Source: Alkalihalobacterium sp048323755 | GTDB lineage: Bacteria; Bacillota; Bacilli; Bacillales; Bacillaceae_F | Length of the DNA stretch: 35,137 bases | Assembly (NCBI RefSeq): GCF_048323755.1 | Contig: NZ_JBLWFS010000035.1 | Location: 1-35,137, forward strand | Direction of reading: 5' to 3' | Shown: one piece after another, positions 1 through 7,766 of the stretch | Position numbering within the stretch: position 1 is the first letter of the stretch | How the letters are laid out: every line of letters begins with the position of its first letter | Translations under genes and position numbers: made by a program | Notes under the pieces: generated by a model | Told to the model about the DNA's origin: nothing | The model's input: only the letters and a program-made list of their open reading frames with translations | Database searches by the model: none

Positions 1-119
1 GTTACTCACCCGTCCGCCGCTAACTTCATAAGAGCAAGCTCTTATGAAGTCCGCTCGACTTGCATGTATTAGGCACGCCGCCAGCGTTCGTCCTGAGCCA
101 GGATCAAACTCTCCATAAA
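1..119 (-). rRNA. 16S ribosomal RNA, 5' end only
   Basis: The reverse strand carries the universal 16S start (GAGAGTTTGATCCTGGCTCAG at about 115-95), then the ACGAACGCTGGCGGC, ATGCAAGTCGAGCGG and GGCGGACGGGTGAGTAAC signatures. Only about the first 115 nt are present; the gene continues past the left edge. The variable V1 helix is a long perfect hairpin (ACTTCATAAGAG / CTCTTATGAAGT around a GCTTG-type loop), a form seen in Bacillaceae. The exact mature 5' end is estimated by comparison with known Bacillus 16S. Confidence 0.97.
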
Positions 120-148
120 AGTGTTTGCGACGCACACGGATGTGCTAG

Positions 149-231
149 CATCGGCGTTGTCACAGGACGTGACGATCTTAGCCGATGTTCCTCGCAGTTG
201 AGTTTGACTTGCTCTTTGTCACAAACGTGAC
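149..231 (-). promoter_or_regulatory. rRNA operon leader: two hairpins with a shared GTCAC/GTGAC core
   Basis: Between the 16S start and its promoter lie two inverted repeats. One pairs CATCGGC (149-155) with GCCGATG (181-187) and contains an inner GTCAC/GTGAC pair (159-163 with 169-173). The second pairs GTCAC (218-222) with GTGAC (227-231). The upstream segment at about 275-305 reads, on the minus strand, TTCTTTGAAAACTGAACAAA, the conserved leader text of Bacillus rrn operons. Known leader elements serve antitermination and 30S precursor processing; assigning those roles here is inference. Confidence 0.5.
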
Positions 232-335
232 GTTTTTAAAACATTGACGAGATATCATGTATCTCATTTATTTCGCTTGGCTTTTTGTTCAGTTTTCAAA
301 GAACTTTTGTATGTCGTTTGTAAGCGACAAAATTG

Positions 336-364
336 ATTATATCATAGTAATAAATTCTACGCAA
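336..364 (-). promoter_or_regulatory. rRNA operon promoter, proximal (P2-like)
   Basis: On the minus strand a perfect -10 TATAAT (336-341) lies 17 bp downstream of TTGCGT (359-364), about 220 bp before the 16S start. A small inverted repeat (CAACCTTTTTGAAGGTTG, about 365-382) lies just upstream. The position and the pairing with a second promoter match Bacillus tandem rrn promoters. Confidence 0.7.
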
Positions 365-441
365 CAACCTTTTTGAAGGTTGTAAATGTAACAATTACTA
401 CTTCAAATCCCTTCTCACCTTCGTCATTAGGGACAAATGCT

Positions 442-470
442 ATCTTACCATAATATAATTCTCATCGCAA
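442..470 (-). promoter_or_regulatory. rRNA operon promoter, distal (P1-like)
   Basis: On the minus strand TTGCGA (465-470) and TAAGAT (442-447) are separated by 17 bp. The site is 106 bp upstream of the proximal promoter, close to the usual spacing of tandem P1/P2 promoters in Bacillus rrn operons. The -10 is a weaker match than the proximal one. Confidence 0.55.
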
Positions 471-667
471 GTACTTTTTAAAAAATTATCCGCTCATTTT
501 GCTTAAACTAAACTTATAAGCACATTGTTTAATGACGATTAGCAATGTAATACAATAAAAAGTTCTGCGCAATCAGTTGAATAATAATTACTTTTTTTGC
601 GAGAGGTTTATAAATTTACCATATAACAAAGAAAAAAACAAGCCATTATTGTGAGTGTAGAAGTGAA

Positions 668-726
668 GTTATTATCTTCCAAACATAAGCTGTGCTTATG
701 AAACTCAAAAAGCTTGGAATAATAAC
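668..726 (+). promoter_or_regulatory. Structured 5' UTR of the downstream small gene
   Basis: GTTATTAT+TCCAA (668-675, 678-682, split by a 2-nt bulge) pairs perfectly with TTGGA+ATAATAAC (714-726), giving 13 base pairs. The enclosed region contains a 7-bp hairpin, CATAAGC (684-690) / GCTTATG (694-700), with a 3-nt loop. The structure ends 26 nt before the start codon, just upstream of the ribosome-binding site. I recognise no riboswitch class. It could be a protein-binding leader or an mRNA-stability element. Confidence 0.5.
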
Positions 727-752
727 CTCTGTAAACGATGGGAGGTGTACAT

Positions 753-920
753 ATGACAAAGCGTAACAATAAAGGCGGTAGTAAAAATCAAAGCGCCCCG
801 GAAAGACACGGAAAATTAGACACAGAATTTGGCCACGAAATCGGGGATAACAATAAGGGAAAAGAATACAACTCTAGACGTGGAAGCAAATCTCAATTAA
901 AACACCCTAACAATCATTAA
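753..920 (+). CDS. Small basic hydrophilic protein (55 aa), unknown function
   Basis: The start is ATG 753, preceded by GGGAGGTG. An in-frame ATG at 738 overlaps that ribosome-binding site and is rejected. The product is rich in Lys, Arg, Asn, Gly and Ser, has no hydrophobic segment and no Cys, and looks unfolded. The composition recalls minor small acid-soluble spore proteins, but I see no diagnostic SASP motif, so that is only a possibility. It is monocistronic, with a folded leader before it and a strong terminator seven bases after its stop. The neat expression signals argue that it is a real gene. Confidence 0.7.
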   Translation: MTKRNNKGGSKNQSAPERHGKLDTEFGHEIGDNNKGKEYNSRRGSKSQLKHPNNH

Positions 921-926
921 AAAGAT

Positions 927-972
927 CTGTCCTTCGTCGCACATGTCTTTCATTCGACGAAGGACAGTTTCT
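927..972. terminator. Rho-independent terminator, probably bidirectional
   Basis: A perfect 13-bp stem, CTGTCCTTCGTCG (927-939) with CGACGAAGGACAG (955-967), is followed by TTTCTATATT. An A-rich left flank would give a U-rich tail on the minus strand. It separates the converging small gene (ends 920) and the 196-aa gene (ends 993). Confidence 0.85.
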
Positions 973-992
973 ATATTAAGCTGGTGTGTAAT

Positions 993-1583
993 TTATAATT
1001 TATCAAACGTATTAAATACTTTTTCTATAGTATTATCTGCGGTAATGTCCGTAAGTGGAATACGTTTACTTGTAATTTTTTTCACACCCCAGTAATAGCG
1101 GTTACTTTCTTCCTGATCTCTCGGGATGATGTGTAGATCATCTCCGTTTTCCTGTATATTCATAATATCATTTCGTCGTAGAGGGTAATAAAACCGCCAA
1201 TGATTGGACGGGGAACAGCCTGACTCCCAGTTCAATAAGCTATCATATTCAAATTTGGACAGACGGACACAAGGAAGACCTTCCATACGCTCCAACTCCA
1301 AATTCACATTGAACAACTCTATCTCCATCACATATATTGGCCCTTCCCGCCATCCATTTTCTAGCTCAATGTGATCTTTATTCTGAAATAAAATGATGAA
1401 ATCTTGAATAAACCATCCCGAAACTTTATTATCCGACTTGTACCGTAGAATTTTGTCTACAGCAGCTGTGTAATTACTTTTTTCGGGTCCAATTGCTTTG
1501 CAATATTCTATTAGTTTTTGAACATTTTCATAGGTTTGATATACAACGTGGAAAGCATTCCGGATATTATCAGCTGAACTCAT
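993..1583 (-). CDS. Uncharacterised protein (196 aa), partner of a PD-(D/E)XK-like protein
   Basis: I do not recognise a family. The protein is soluble, about 196 residues, rich in aromatic residues (for example NHWRFYYPLRR at mid-length) and has no signal peptide or membrane segment. ATG 1583 follows GGAGGGT with good spacing and lies inside the last codons of the upstream nuclease-like gene (14-bp overlap), so the two are translationally coupled. The pairing suggests a shared job with the nuclease-like protein, as an immunity, targeting or regulatory subunit; this is inference. Transcription should stop at the 927-972 hairpin. Confidence 0.75.
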   Translation of the reverse strand: MSSADNIRNAFHVVYQTYENVQKLIEYCKAIGPEKSNYTAAVDKILRYKSDNKVSGWFIQDFIILFQNKDHIELENGWREGPIYVMEIELFNVNLELERMEGLPCVRLSKFEYDSLLNWESGCSPSNHWRFYYPLRRNDIMNIQENGDDLHIIPRDQEESNRYYWGVKKITSKRIPLTDITADNTIEKVFNTFDKL

Positions 1584-2352
1584 AATAGGACCCTCCGTTA
1601 ATTATTTGTTTTGTTTTAAAAGTTATGTATATTTCCTTTTTCCTATTAAACTGGAAGTATACGTTATGATCTATTGGTTGCGGAACATCAATTTGCATAT
1701 TCGTAAAATCCTCAAACCCTTTTCGCTTAAGAAGTGTCATAACATCATTTATAATGACTTGATAATATGGTTCACTTATAGGTAATTTTTTTAACTGTAT
1801 TAAGATTTCCTGCCATGAAATATATGCAAAAGCCACATCAGCCTCTAAAATATTTCGCTCAATAACATCTTCATAAATATTCTTACAAGCACTGCGGTCA
1901 GCAATAAGTAAAAGCAACTTCTTTTTTTGTCTTCCTTTTTGCGAAATAATACGAGACTCTCGAGCTAACTGGTTAATACTTTTTCTCAATTCTATTTTTT
2001 TATCGCTTTCACTATTTTCGCTATTGGAAATATCATCATCTGAAGAGAGTCCACTCGTATATTTCAGTTCAATTCCAATGATCGCCTCTTCGAACTCAAT
2101 CAGTACGTCTATTTCACCTTCACGATCATACGGCCAAAATTGGATCTGATCCGCCCAAAATTCACATTGGATCTTTCCGATCGTTTCACCAACTGACTTG
2201 GGGTAGACTCCATTTGCTAATATTTCCCCGATTCCACTAGAAAAAGGCATATACCTAAAAGCGCCCAACACATTCCCTGTTAAATTATCTTCTAACCGTT
2301 CTGATAAATTAGAGCCAAGACGACTAATTTTCCCCTTAACTTCAGCAATCAT
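1570..2352 (-). CDS. PD-(D/E)XK nuclease-superfamily-like protein (260 aa)
   Basis: The start chosen is ATG 2352, preceded by GGAGGTGGAGGT; an upstream in-frame TTG (2370) lies before the ribosome-binding site. Residues 79-97 hold the classic core: GEID (D82), a short beta strand, then GIELK (E95, K97), the D...ExK arrangement of PD-(D/E)XK nucleases. A Gln in a following helix (INQLARES, Q128) fits the same fold. A lysine- and serine-rich acidic loop (about 101-125) sits between them. The C-terminal half is mixed alpha/beta with no recognised domain. It overlaps the 196-aa gene and starts 31 bp after the NCS2 permease, so the three may be co-transcribed. The fold call is from motif reading only; the substrate is unknown. 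A role in defence is possible, not shown. Confidence 0.65.
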   Translation of the reverse strand: MIAEVKGKISRLGSNLSERLEDNLTGNVLGAFRYMPFSSGIGEILANGVYPKSVGETIGKIQCEFWADQIQFWPYDREGEIDVLIEFEEAIIGIELKYTSGLSSDDDISNSENSESDKKIELRKSINQLARESRIISQKGRQKKKLLLLIADRSACKNIYEDVIERNILEADVAFAYISWQEILIQLKKLPISEPYYQVIINDVMTLLKRKGFEDFTNMQIDVPQPIDHNVYFQFNRKKEIYITFKTKQIINGGSYYEFS

Positions 2353-2382
2353 ATGGACCTCCACCTCCAATCGTTAATCTTA

Positions 2383-3711
2383 TTATTTGATTTGATGACC
2401 TAAACTTTGTCCTTTTTCCACCACTTTCTTTTTCGTTTGTGACAGATAATAGATCAATTCACTGAATAAAGCTGCTAAGATTCCCATTAATAAGCCGTTT
2501 GAAACGAGTGGTTGAACGAGTACGGGTATTTGCGTAAATGCCTCTGTTGGCAGGTTCATAATCGACATGCCTAACAACGCTGGAAAGGCAATGCGATAAA
2601 TCGTTTTTGAAGTGAACTGCAAACCTTCAATATTTCTTAACGCAGATCGAAATAACTGCAAATAGGCAACAAACAAAATCGTATTTCCTACACTATGAGG
2701 AATTGTCGAAAAGAACGCGCTTAATGCCGGAATAGCACCAATGATGATAAATAGGCCTGACCCAATGAAAAACGGTAACCGCTCTTTAATTCCTGTTGAC
2801 TGTAAAAAACCGAGTGAAGAGGCGTAAGGGGCATAAGGCACAAGTCCTAACATCCCTGAAACTGACGTATAGCCGCCAGACAGCATGAGAGACGCCCGAT
2901 ATTGCTTCGGTTGAGTCTCCCTCTCATAAATATCTTCCGCCCCTTTTAAAGTCGCGATCGTATTCGTTGTATTCAGTAACCCAGTGATGACAACAGTCAG
3001 GATAATCCCCCATTCAAAACTAGGCTCACCCCAAGGAAACCACGTTAGAAAAGGTGTTGCTTTTACAGAACTGACGGTTTCATGCTGCAAGAGGAAAATC
3101 GCTCCAATCCAACCGATTGCCATTCCGATTAGTAAGGAAAGATTACTGATGGCACCCTTCCCTTTCACATTCAGAAAAATGGTAATCGCTGCGATCACAA
3201 AAGAAAAGCTAGCGACACGGACATCAATGTATTCACTTTCATTTAAACCTAACATTCCTTTTAAAAAGATATAGATTAATTGATTGGCAAGCAGTAATAA
3301 AAAAACGAACATCACAACAGGCGTGAACCATTTCTTCAACAACTCACCAAGTCCTAACGCTCCTAATATTGAGACGATCAGACCCGAAATAATAGCTCCA
3401 ACTGCGATACTGCCCCCTATTGTCGTCAACTCGACATTTAACGTACTAGCCGTTGCAGCAAGACTTAAAATCACACCCCACCATAATCCAGATTGCCCCT
3501 CCATCAAAGCATAACGATGTCCGATCAGCCCTTGCAATATACAAGCGACACCGGTAAAAATAAAAGAACGCTGAATAGCAGACACAATTTCAATTTGCTC
3601 TAAGTCAAATGCAGTCCCAATGGAAATCGGTATAACAACGGTATTAGCAAACATAAAAAATAACCATTGGAACCCACCTAAGAAGGCAATACTAATCGGT
3701 AACTTATTCAC
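2383..3711 (-). CDS. NCS2-family nucleobase (xanthine/uracil-type) permease
   Basis: This is a highly hydrophobic protein of about 442 residues with 12 or more predicted membrane segments. It shows the NCS2 hallmarks of a QSGLWWG motif in an early helix region and a TTNTIATLKGAED segment around two thirds along, where the family has its substrate-contacting helix. It should import a purine or pyrimidine base by proton or sodium symport; the exact base cannot be read. The preferred start is GTG 3711, which has AAGGATG seven bases upstream. An in-frame ATG at 3744 would add 11 residues but has a poorly spaced AGGAA. The gene is followed closely by the nuclease-like gene with no terminator between. 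Confidence 0.85.
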   Translation of the reverse strand: MNKLPISIAFLGGFQWLFFMFANTVVIPISIGTAFDLEQIEIVSAIQRSFIFTGVACILQGLIGHRYALMEGQSGLWWGVILSLAATASTLNVELTTIGGSIAVGAIISGLIVSILGALGLGELLKKWFTPVVMFVFLLLLANQLIYIFLKGMLGLNESEYIDVRVASFSFVIAAITIFLNVKGKGAISNLSLLIGMAIGWIGAIFLLQHETVSSVKATPFLTWFPWGEPSFEWGIILTVVITGLLNTTNTIATLKGAEDIYERETQPKQYRASLMLSGGYTSVSGMLGLVPYAPYASSLGFLQSTGIKERLPFFIGSGLFIIIGAIPALSAFFSTIPHSVGNTILFVAYLQLFRSALRNIEGLQFTSKTIYRIAFPALLGMSIMNLPTEAFTQIPVLVQPLVSNGLLMGILAALFSELIYYLSQTKKKVVEKGQSLGHQIK

Positions 3712-3744
3712 TACCTGACATCCTTTCACCTTGAAGTAAAACAT

Positions 3745-4156
3745 AAATTCCTAGCATAATACCAAATATTTGTAATTCCGTCTATAGGTAGTTAGAAGAT
3801 TGATAGTTTAAACGGCTGTCCCAGTAAGCAAACACTTCTTCCAAAAGAGGCGGAACCATTCAAATAATTCCTAGTGAAGAGCGACGGAATCACTAAAAAA
3901 GAAGCAACTACTAGGAGATAGTTACTTCAGAATAGGAATATGAGATCTTTTCCGTGTGTCGAATACTGGTTATGCTTTGCATAATCACAATGTGAAAGTT
4001 AAAAAGGATAGGGAAGGATAACTACAATCATAAAACTGACCGTTCCACTCCGCGTCTTTGTTCTATTTTATTATGGCAAGAGTATTCGTTCCCATTACTA
4101 GTATATTCTGTTTGCACGAACGCTCCCGAAAACACAATCACGCTAAAGGAAAGAAC
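3745..4156. other. Gene-free stretch upstream of the NCS2 permease
   Basis: I find no coding region with a plausible start here. It contains a strong minus-strand terminator (3894-3928, listed separately) and a short perfect inverted repeat TTATGC/GCATAA near 3970-3985. The segment at 3929-4156 lies between that terminator and the stop of the 222-aa membrane protein and may be a long 3' UTR. The promoter of the NCS2 run is presumably at 3745-3890, but I see no convincing -35/-10 pair. Confidence 0.5.
3894..3928 (-). terminator. Rho-independent terminator, minus strand
   Basis: GAAGCAACTA (3901-3910) pairs with TAGTTACTTC (3919-3928), a 10-bp stem with one G-U pair and an 8-nt loop. Six A residues on the left give a U6 tail for minus-strand transcripts. 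It probably ends the transcript of the 222-aa membrane protein gene, 229 bp downstream of its stop. Confidence 0.7.
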
Positions 4157-4825
4157 CTATTTCAACTCCATTGAAAACAAATTCTTTTCATGTTCATTCA
4201 ATACCTCAGACTCGAAGGTTTTAACGATTTCAATTAGTATTTCAGTCGTAAGTTCTTCGGATTTATATTGTTGTATGTATTGGCCTACTATTTCTGTAAA
4301 CGTTTCTTCTACCACATCTATGTAATAGCCGGTACTGGAAAAGTATTTGATTGGAGAGATATCCTCTAGATCGACCAGCTCGTTATATGCTTGAAATGAT
4401 TGAATAATGGATATTACATCCGTTTCAGAATAAGATAGGATGATTTCGAAATCTGTTTTTTGCCCATCCTTTGTTTCAAATGAATAGGATATGGTATCTT
4501 CAAATGGGATACTAGCACGAATATATACAAATAAATCTTTGTCCGTAGTAATCAGTCCCTTATTCGCAGCGTTTTCTACTATACTTCCGTCCCCTTTAAT
4601 CACTAGATCATGTTCAACAGGGTAAAATACCCTATACTCATCCTCAAGAAGATAATCCGTCCCTATTAACGCTAGAAGAGTGATACCGCCGATCACCCAA
4701 TGATTTGCTTTGATCTTAAGCCATTGAAAGACTTTCCAAACAATATATAAATACAATAGAATAAAAATGGAATTCCAGATGATCCAGAGAATAGGATGTA
4801 ACCACGTTGGAATTAAAATAGTCAA
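4157..4825 (-). CDS. Membrane-anchored protein of unknown function (222 aa), SPFH-like C-terminal part possible
   Basis: Two hydrophobic segments lie at the N-terminus (about residues 8-35 and 42-60), followed by a hydrophilic domain of about 160 residues that is mainly beta and then helical. The pattern of the soluble part (a strand-rich section, then YYIDVVEETFTEIVGQY and a helix ending in FESEVLNEH) resembles SPFH/band-7 proteins; this is a weak impression, not a match. The start is TTG 4825, preceded by AGAGGTGAG. The 41-aa membrane protein gene lies upstream in the same direction. No enzyme motif is visible. Confidence 0.65.
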   Translation of the reverse strand: MTILIPTWLHPILWIIWNSIFILLYLYIVWKVFQWLKIKANHWVIGGITLLALIGTDYLLEDEYRVFYPVEHDLVIKGDGSIVENAANKGLITTDKDLFVYIRASIPFEDTISYSFETKDGQKTDFEIILSYSETDVISIIQSFQAYNELVDLEDISPIKYFSSTGYYIDVVEETFTEIVGQYIQQYKSEELTTEILIEIVKTFESEVLNEHEKNLFSMELK

Positions 4826-4926
4826 TATCTCACCTCTAGAAAAAATGAATATGGTTTACACTAAATGACTTGCCATCGTTGCCTGTGTCTTTCAAAAGTT
4901 AAACCCCTATCGGCACCTGTAGATTG

Positions 4927-5052
4927 TTATCGGTTTCTTCTATTAATATCTTCAAGAAGCTCAATTATTTTCTTATTTTGTTTGGTCTGTTCTTGTAGGT
5001 ACCCAATTACGGTTCCTATCCCAATAATAATTATGACCAAAAATATCCACAT
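4927..5052 (-). CDS. Micro membrane protein (41 aa) with a charged helical tail
   Basis: ATG 5052 is preceded by AGAAAGGGGATCGTT, a good ribosome-binding site, and the frame runs to TAA at 4927. The first 21 residues (MWIFLVIIIIGIGTVIGYL) form one membrane helix; the rest (QEQTKQNKKIIELLEDINRR and a short end) is a charged, heptad-like helix. This layout (TM plus short coiled coil) is common among bacterial small membrane proteins that act as subunits or regulators. It lies 101 bp upstream of the 222-aa membrane protein, same strand. A second protein of the same design lies at 9680-9847. Confidence 0.6.
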   Translation of the reverse strand: MWIFLVIIIIGIGTVIGYLQEQTKQNKKIIELLEDINRRNR

Positions 5053-5294
5053 AACGATCCCCTTTCTATGGCGCCGCTCTATTGCCGCCAAGTTCGTAAA
5101 ACTCTAATTCTCCTAACAAGCTATTTTAGTGTTCGACTTGTATTTTTATTCATTACAGGAGGGTGCTCCATAGATTAATAGCAACATATACTTATTTTAA
5201 CATAAATACCATTTTATATAGTGAGGTTTCTTGGGAATGCTTTCCTTAGAATAGCGTTGAAGATTGCTAGTTTCAACGATCCTTTGACTTATTT

Positions 5295-5523
5295 GGCACG
5301 AGAGGATCTTATTAGTGAAAAAAATAATGTTGGACAATTGATATGGCACTGGGAGGCCCTTATCTGTGAAATAATCAATCGTTTAACAATGATACGGCAC
5401 TGAGAGGCCCTTATCTAGCAATATATCTATGAAATCTCAGTGATTAATAGGAAATAAGGGCTTCTGAGTGCCCTAATGACCAAAATTGTTCGATTTCAGG
5501 TGAAATAAGGGCCTATCAGTGCC
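5295..5523. repeat. Dispersed palindromic repeat element, copy 1 (3+2 units)
   Basis: Forward units begin at 5295 (degenerate), 5345 and 5396 (GGCACTGAGAGGCCCTTATC type); inverted units end at 5472 and 5523 (ATAAGGGCTTCTGAGTGCC type). The units are 50-51 bp apart. The span from the ACT of the inner forward unit to the AGT of the inner reverse unit is 71 bp, and of the outer pair 173 bp, identical to copies 2 and 3. Sequence between the units is also alignable with the other copies, so this is one element, not chance. It lies between divergent genes. Open frames across it are by-products. Confidence 0.85.
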
Positions 5524-5761
5524 CTAAAATAACACGTCGCGTTCAGCCTCTGCTTTTAGAAGATTAATCGACTCACTCAACATCCTCCCCGCCATCATTT
5601 CGGTAACATTCACAATCTTTTCACACGTATATTTACTTGGAGCAGAGCATTTCGATTATGGTTAATATAGGAAACATGTATGGAGAAATACAAGTGATTA
5701 GCTAGAAAAATTGGTTAACCTGTAGGAAAAGGTTATGTGTAGACGAGAGGAGTCGTTATCC

Positions 5762-6528
5762 ATGCTAAAAGTTTATAACAAAGAACGGATGGAAGAGATT
5801 TCAAAGATTTCTAGTCCATATCCGGATGTTTACTTTACTGAAGAAAAAATAGCTAATTTGCCTATACCGATCCAAACGTATTTATATGCGACGGGATATA
5901 TCAATCAGCCGATGATGTACAATGCGGATGTCATCTGGAAAGAAAGTTTTATCAAATTAAAATCAAATAAACCATGGCAACAACTAGAAACCAAGCAATT
6001 TAATTCGATTGATCCGCTCGTTCGTATCGCCTATATGAAGTTTTTATCGATGCCAGTGTCTGGGAGGGATATTTACCGAAATGGACAAGGAGAAATGAAA
6101 GGAAAACTTTTTAATCTTTTTACAGTCATCCACGGAAAAGGAAAAGAGGTGTCTCAATCTTCTTTAATTACCGTGTTTTGTGAGTTTCTTTTTATACCTG
6201 CTTACCTATTTGGACCTTACGTTTCCTGGGAACAGGTGGATGAGAGGACGGTTAAGGCGCAACTCATAGATGGAGATTGTGAGGTTTCTGGCTTATTTCA
6301 TTTCGATCAGGAAGGGTTATTTTCTCGATTTGAAACGGATGACAGGTATTACGATAACGGAAAAGGGAAATTTGAGAAAACCAAATTTTCGGCAATTGTC
6401 GATAGCTATCAGCTTGAGATGACCTAAAAATACCAAAGGATGTGCGAATCGTCTGGCATTTACCAGGCGGTGACTACGAATACTACAAAGGGACGATTGA
6501 TAGGATTGTGTTTAATGTAAAAGTGTAA
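5762..6528 (+). pseudogene. DUF6544/DUF6920-like protein, C-terminus lost by a frameshift
   Basis: ATG 5762 follows GAGAGGAG; an upstream ATG (5735) is less well placed. The intact frame gives about 221 residues ending at a TAA (6427). It shows the family pattern: an early LPIPIQTYLYATG, then W...L.TKQFNSIDPLVRIAYM, then an SGRDIYRNGQGEMKGKLF section and a FLFIPAYLFGP segment. In the +1 frame just after the stop, IPKDVRIVWHLPGGDYEYY and then IDRIVFNVKV continue to a TAA at 6528, which is how this family normally ends. Restoring one base near 6424 would rejoin both parts. The function of the family is not known to me. It may be a recent mutation or a sequencing error. Confidence 0.7.
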
Positions 6529-6610
6529 TGTTGTTCCAAAATATTTTTAGTGTAGGCAAATTATTAGGCTTTGGTTAAGCAAGAAAGTTGGAGCATATAG
6601 CAGCTGACAC

Positions 6611-6649
6611 AAAAAGGACTGTCCCTCACTTTTCTATGGAGACAGTCCC
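6611..6649 (-). terminator. Rho-independent terminator for the nuclease lipoprotein gene
   Basis: GGACTGTC (from 6616) pairs with GACAGTCC (6641-6648). The AAAAA at 6611-6615 becomes a U tail on the minus strand. It lies about 80 bp beyond the stop of the lipoprotein gene. Confidence 0.75.
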
Positions 6650-6728
6650 GCTGATCGAATATCAAAAAAGAAACCGATGGCTATTCATCCTACTTTTATG
6701 ACCACGATACTTTTTTCATATTAAAAAC

Positions 6729-7589
6729 TTACCTCTTCGACTTCCTATACCCTGCCGCAACGGCTTCTTCTTCTGTACAAAACATCTCTTCTGGATTGGT
6801 TCTGTCATAAAATTGGCCGCCTGGGACGTGATAGATGAATTCACCGCTTGAACTGTGGTTTCCTTTAATCGTTGGATTGTCACAGCCCGCTTTTGGAGCT
6901 GGTGTTGCAGCGGTTTCTTTCTTTTCTTCTACTACACTTTCATCAAATCCGCGATCGGTTGCATAGTTTTCAATACTCCAAATGCCAATGGCTTGTTGTT
7001 GGGCTTTTTTCTGGATTTCATAAAAACGATCGACATGCCTTGTGTTAGGTGCAAACACATAAGCCACTCGGGCTAGTCCTTTTTCGAGGAGTAGCTCATT
7101 AAACATTTTGTCTCCTACCCATACATAGGCCAGCAAGCGGCCATAGCGATCTCGTTCACCAACATCCATCTCTAGGTAGACTTTTTCTCCTACCGGCATC
7201 ATGTCTTTCGCTAACTGACTTGATTCCGGACCAAATGGCTGCACTGGTTTATTCGGATGAACCGACTCTGGCGTATCCACCAATAACAATCTCACCCGTT
7301 CTTCCTGACCATTATCGAGCTTCACAATGATCGTATCCCCGTCGACCACTCGAACGACATGAGCTGGAATAAAGCCTGTCTTTTCTTCATCTGTGTCCTC
7401 GGTCGTTTCTTCAGAACGATCTATGGCATGATCCAGTGTTTCTTCAGTCTCTTTTTCTTCAGCCTCTAATTCTTCTTGAATTTGTTCTTCGATCTCTTCC
7501 GTAACTTTTTCTACGGGTTCGGCTTCTGGTACCTCGCTGCAACCCATTAAGAATAAAATAGTTAAAAATAGTAAAACGGTTTTTTTCAT
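6729..7589 (-). CDS. Secreted thermonuclease-family lipoprotein (YncB/YokF-like)
   Basis: The 286-aa product starts with a lipoprotein signal (MKKTVLLFLTILFLMGC, lipid-modified C17), then an acidic Glu-rich linker (about 20-70). A staphylococcal-nuclease domain follows at about 75-220: VVDGDT (D83), RLLLVDTPE (R100, D105, E108) and DRYGRLLAYVW (R151), which supply the calcium ligands and the Arg-Glu-Arg catalytic set. The C-terminal 50 residues (CDNPTIKGN, FIYHVPGGQFYD, FCTEEEAVAAGYRKSKR) form the small Cys-containing domain found in B. subtilis YncB/YokF. It should degrade DNA and RNA outside the cell while tethered to the membrane. An MhqR-type operator lies 159 bp upstream. Confidence 0.92.
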   Translation of the reverse strand: MKKTVLLFLTILFLMGCSEVPEAEPVEKVTEEIEEQIQEELEAEEKETEETLDHAIDRSEETTEDTDEEKTGFIPAHVVRVVDGDTIIVKLDNGQEERVRLLLVDTPESVHPNKPVQPFGPESSQLAKDMMPVGEKVYLEMDVGERDRYGRLLAYVWVGDKMFNELLLEKGLARVAYVFAPNTRHVDRFYEIQKKAQQQAIGIWSIENYATDRGFDESVVEEKKETAATPAPKAGCDNPTIKGNHSSSGEFIYHVPGGQFYDRTNPEEMFCTEEEAVAAGYRKSKR

Positions 7590-7747
7590 CTTTTACCCAA
7601 TCCCCTATTAATAAATCTACAAATGATACTATATTTATATAGTTCTCTGCATCATCTGAATATCTATTATAATACGGAATTCGATTGAAGAGTAGATTGA
7701 ATAAGGGTTTCTACCAGCTTTCTAAAATTGCTATTATTTGATTATAG

Positions 7748-7765
7748 TATCTTGAATTCGAGATA
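7748..7765. promoter_or_regulatory. MhqR-type operator between doxX and the nuclease gene
   Basis: TATCTTGAATTCGAGATA is a near-perfect palindrome matching the known MhqR box (TATCTCGAATTCGAGATA). It abuts the doxX stop codon. On the minus strand a TATAAT follows it at once, so the operator would cover the -35/-10 spacer of a promoter reading toward the nuclease lipoprotein gene. The match to the box is seen; the regulation is inferred. Confidence 0.75.
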
Positions 7766-7766
7766 C

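Noticed and set aside
4865..5107. 80-residue open frame on the plus strand
   Set aside because: It is antisense to the better supported 41-aa membrane protein (4927-5052), which has a good ribosome-binding site.
5221..5403. 60-residue open frame on the plus strand
   Set aside because: It runs through units of repeat copy 1, has no ribosome-binding site and no protein-like pattern.
5295..5523. Possible CRISPR array from ~20-bp repeats at ~51-bp spacing
   Set aside because: Units occur in both orientations, only two per direction, and the inter-unit sequence is similar between copies rather than unique; no cas genes are present.
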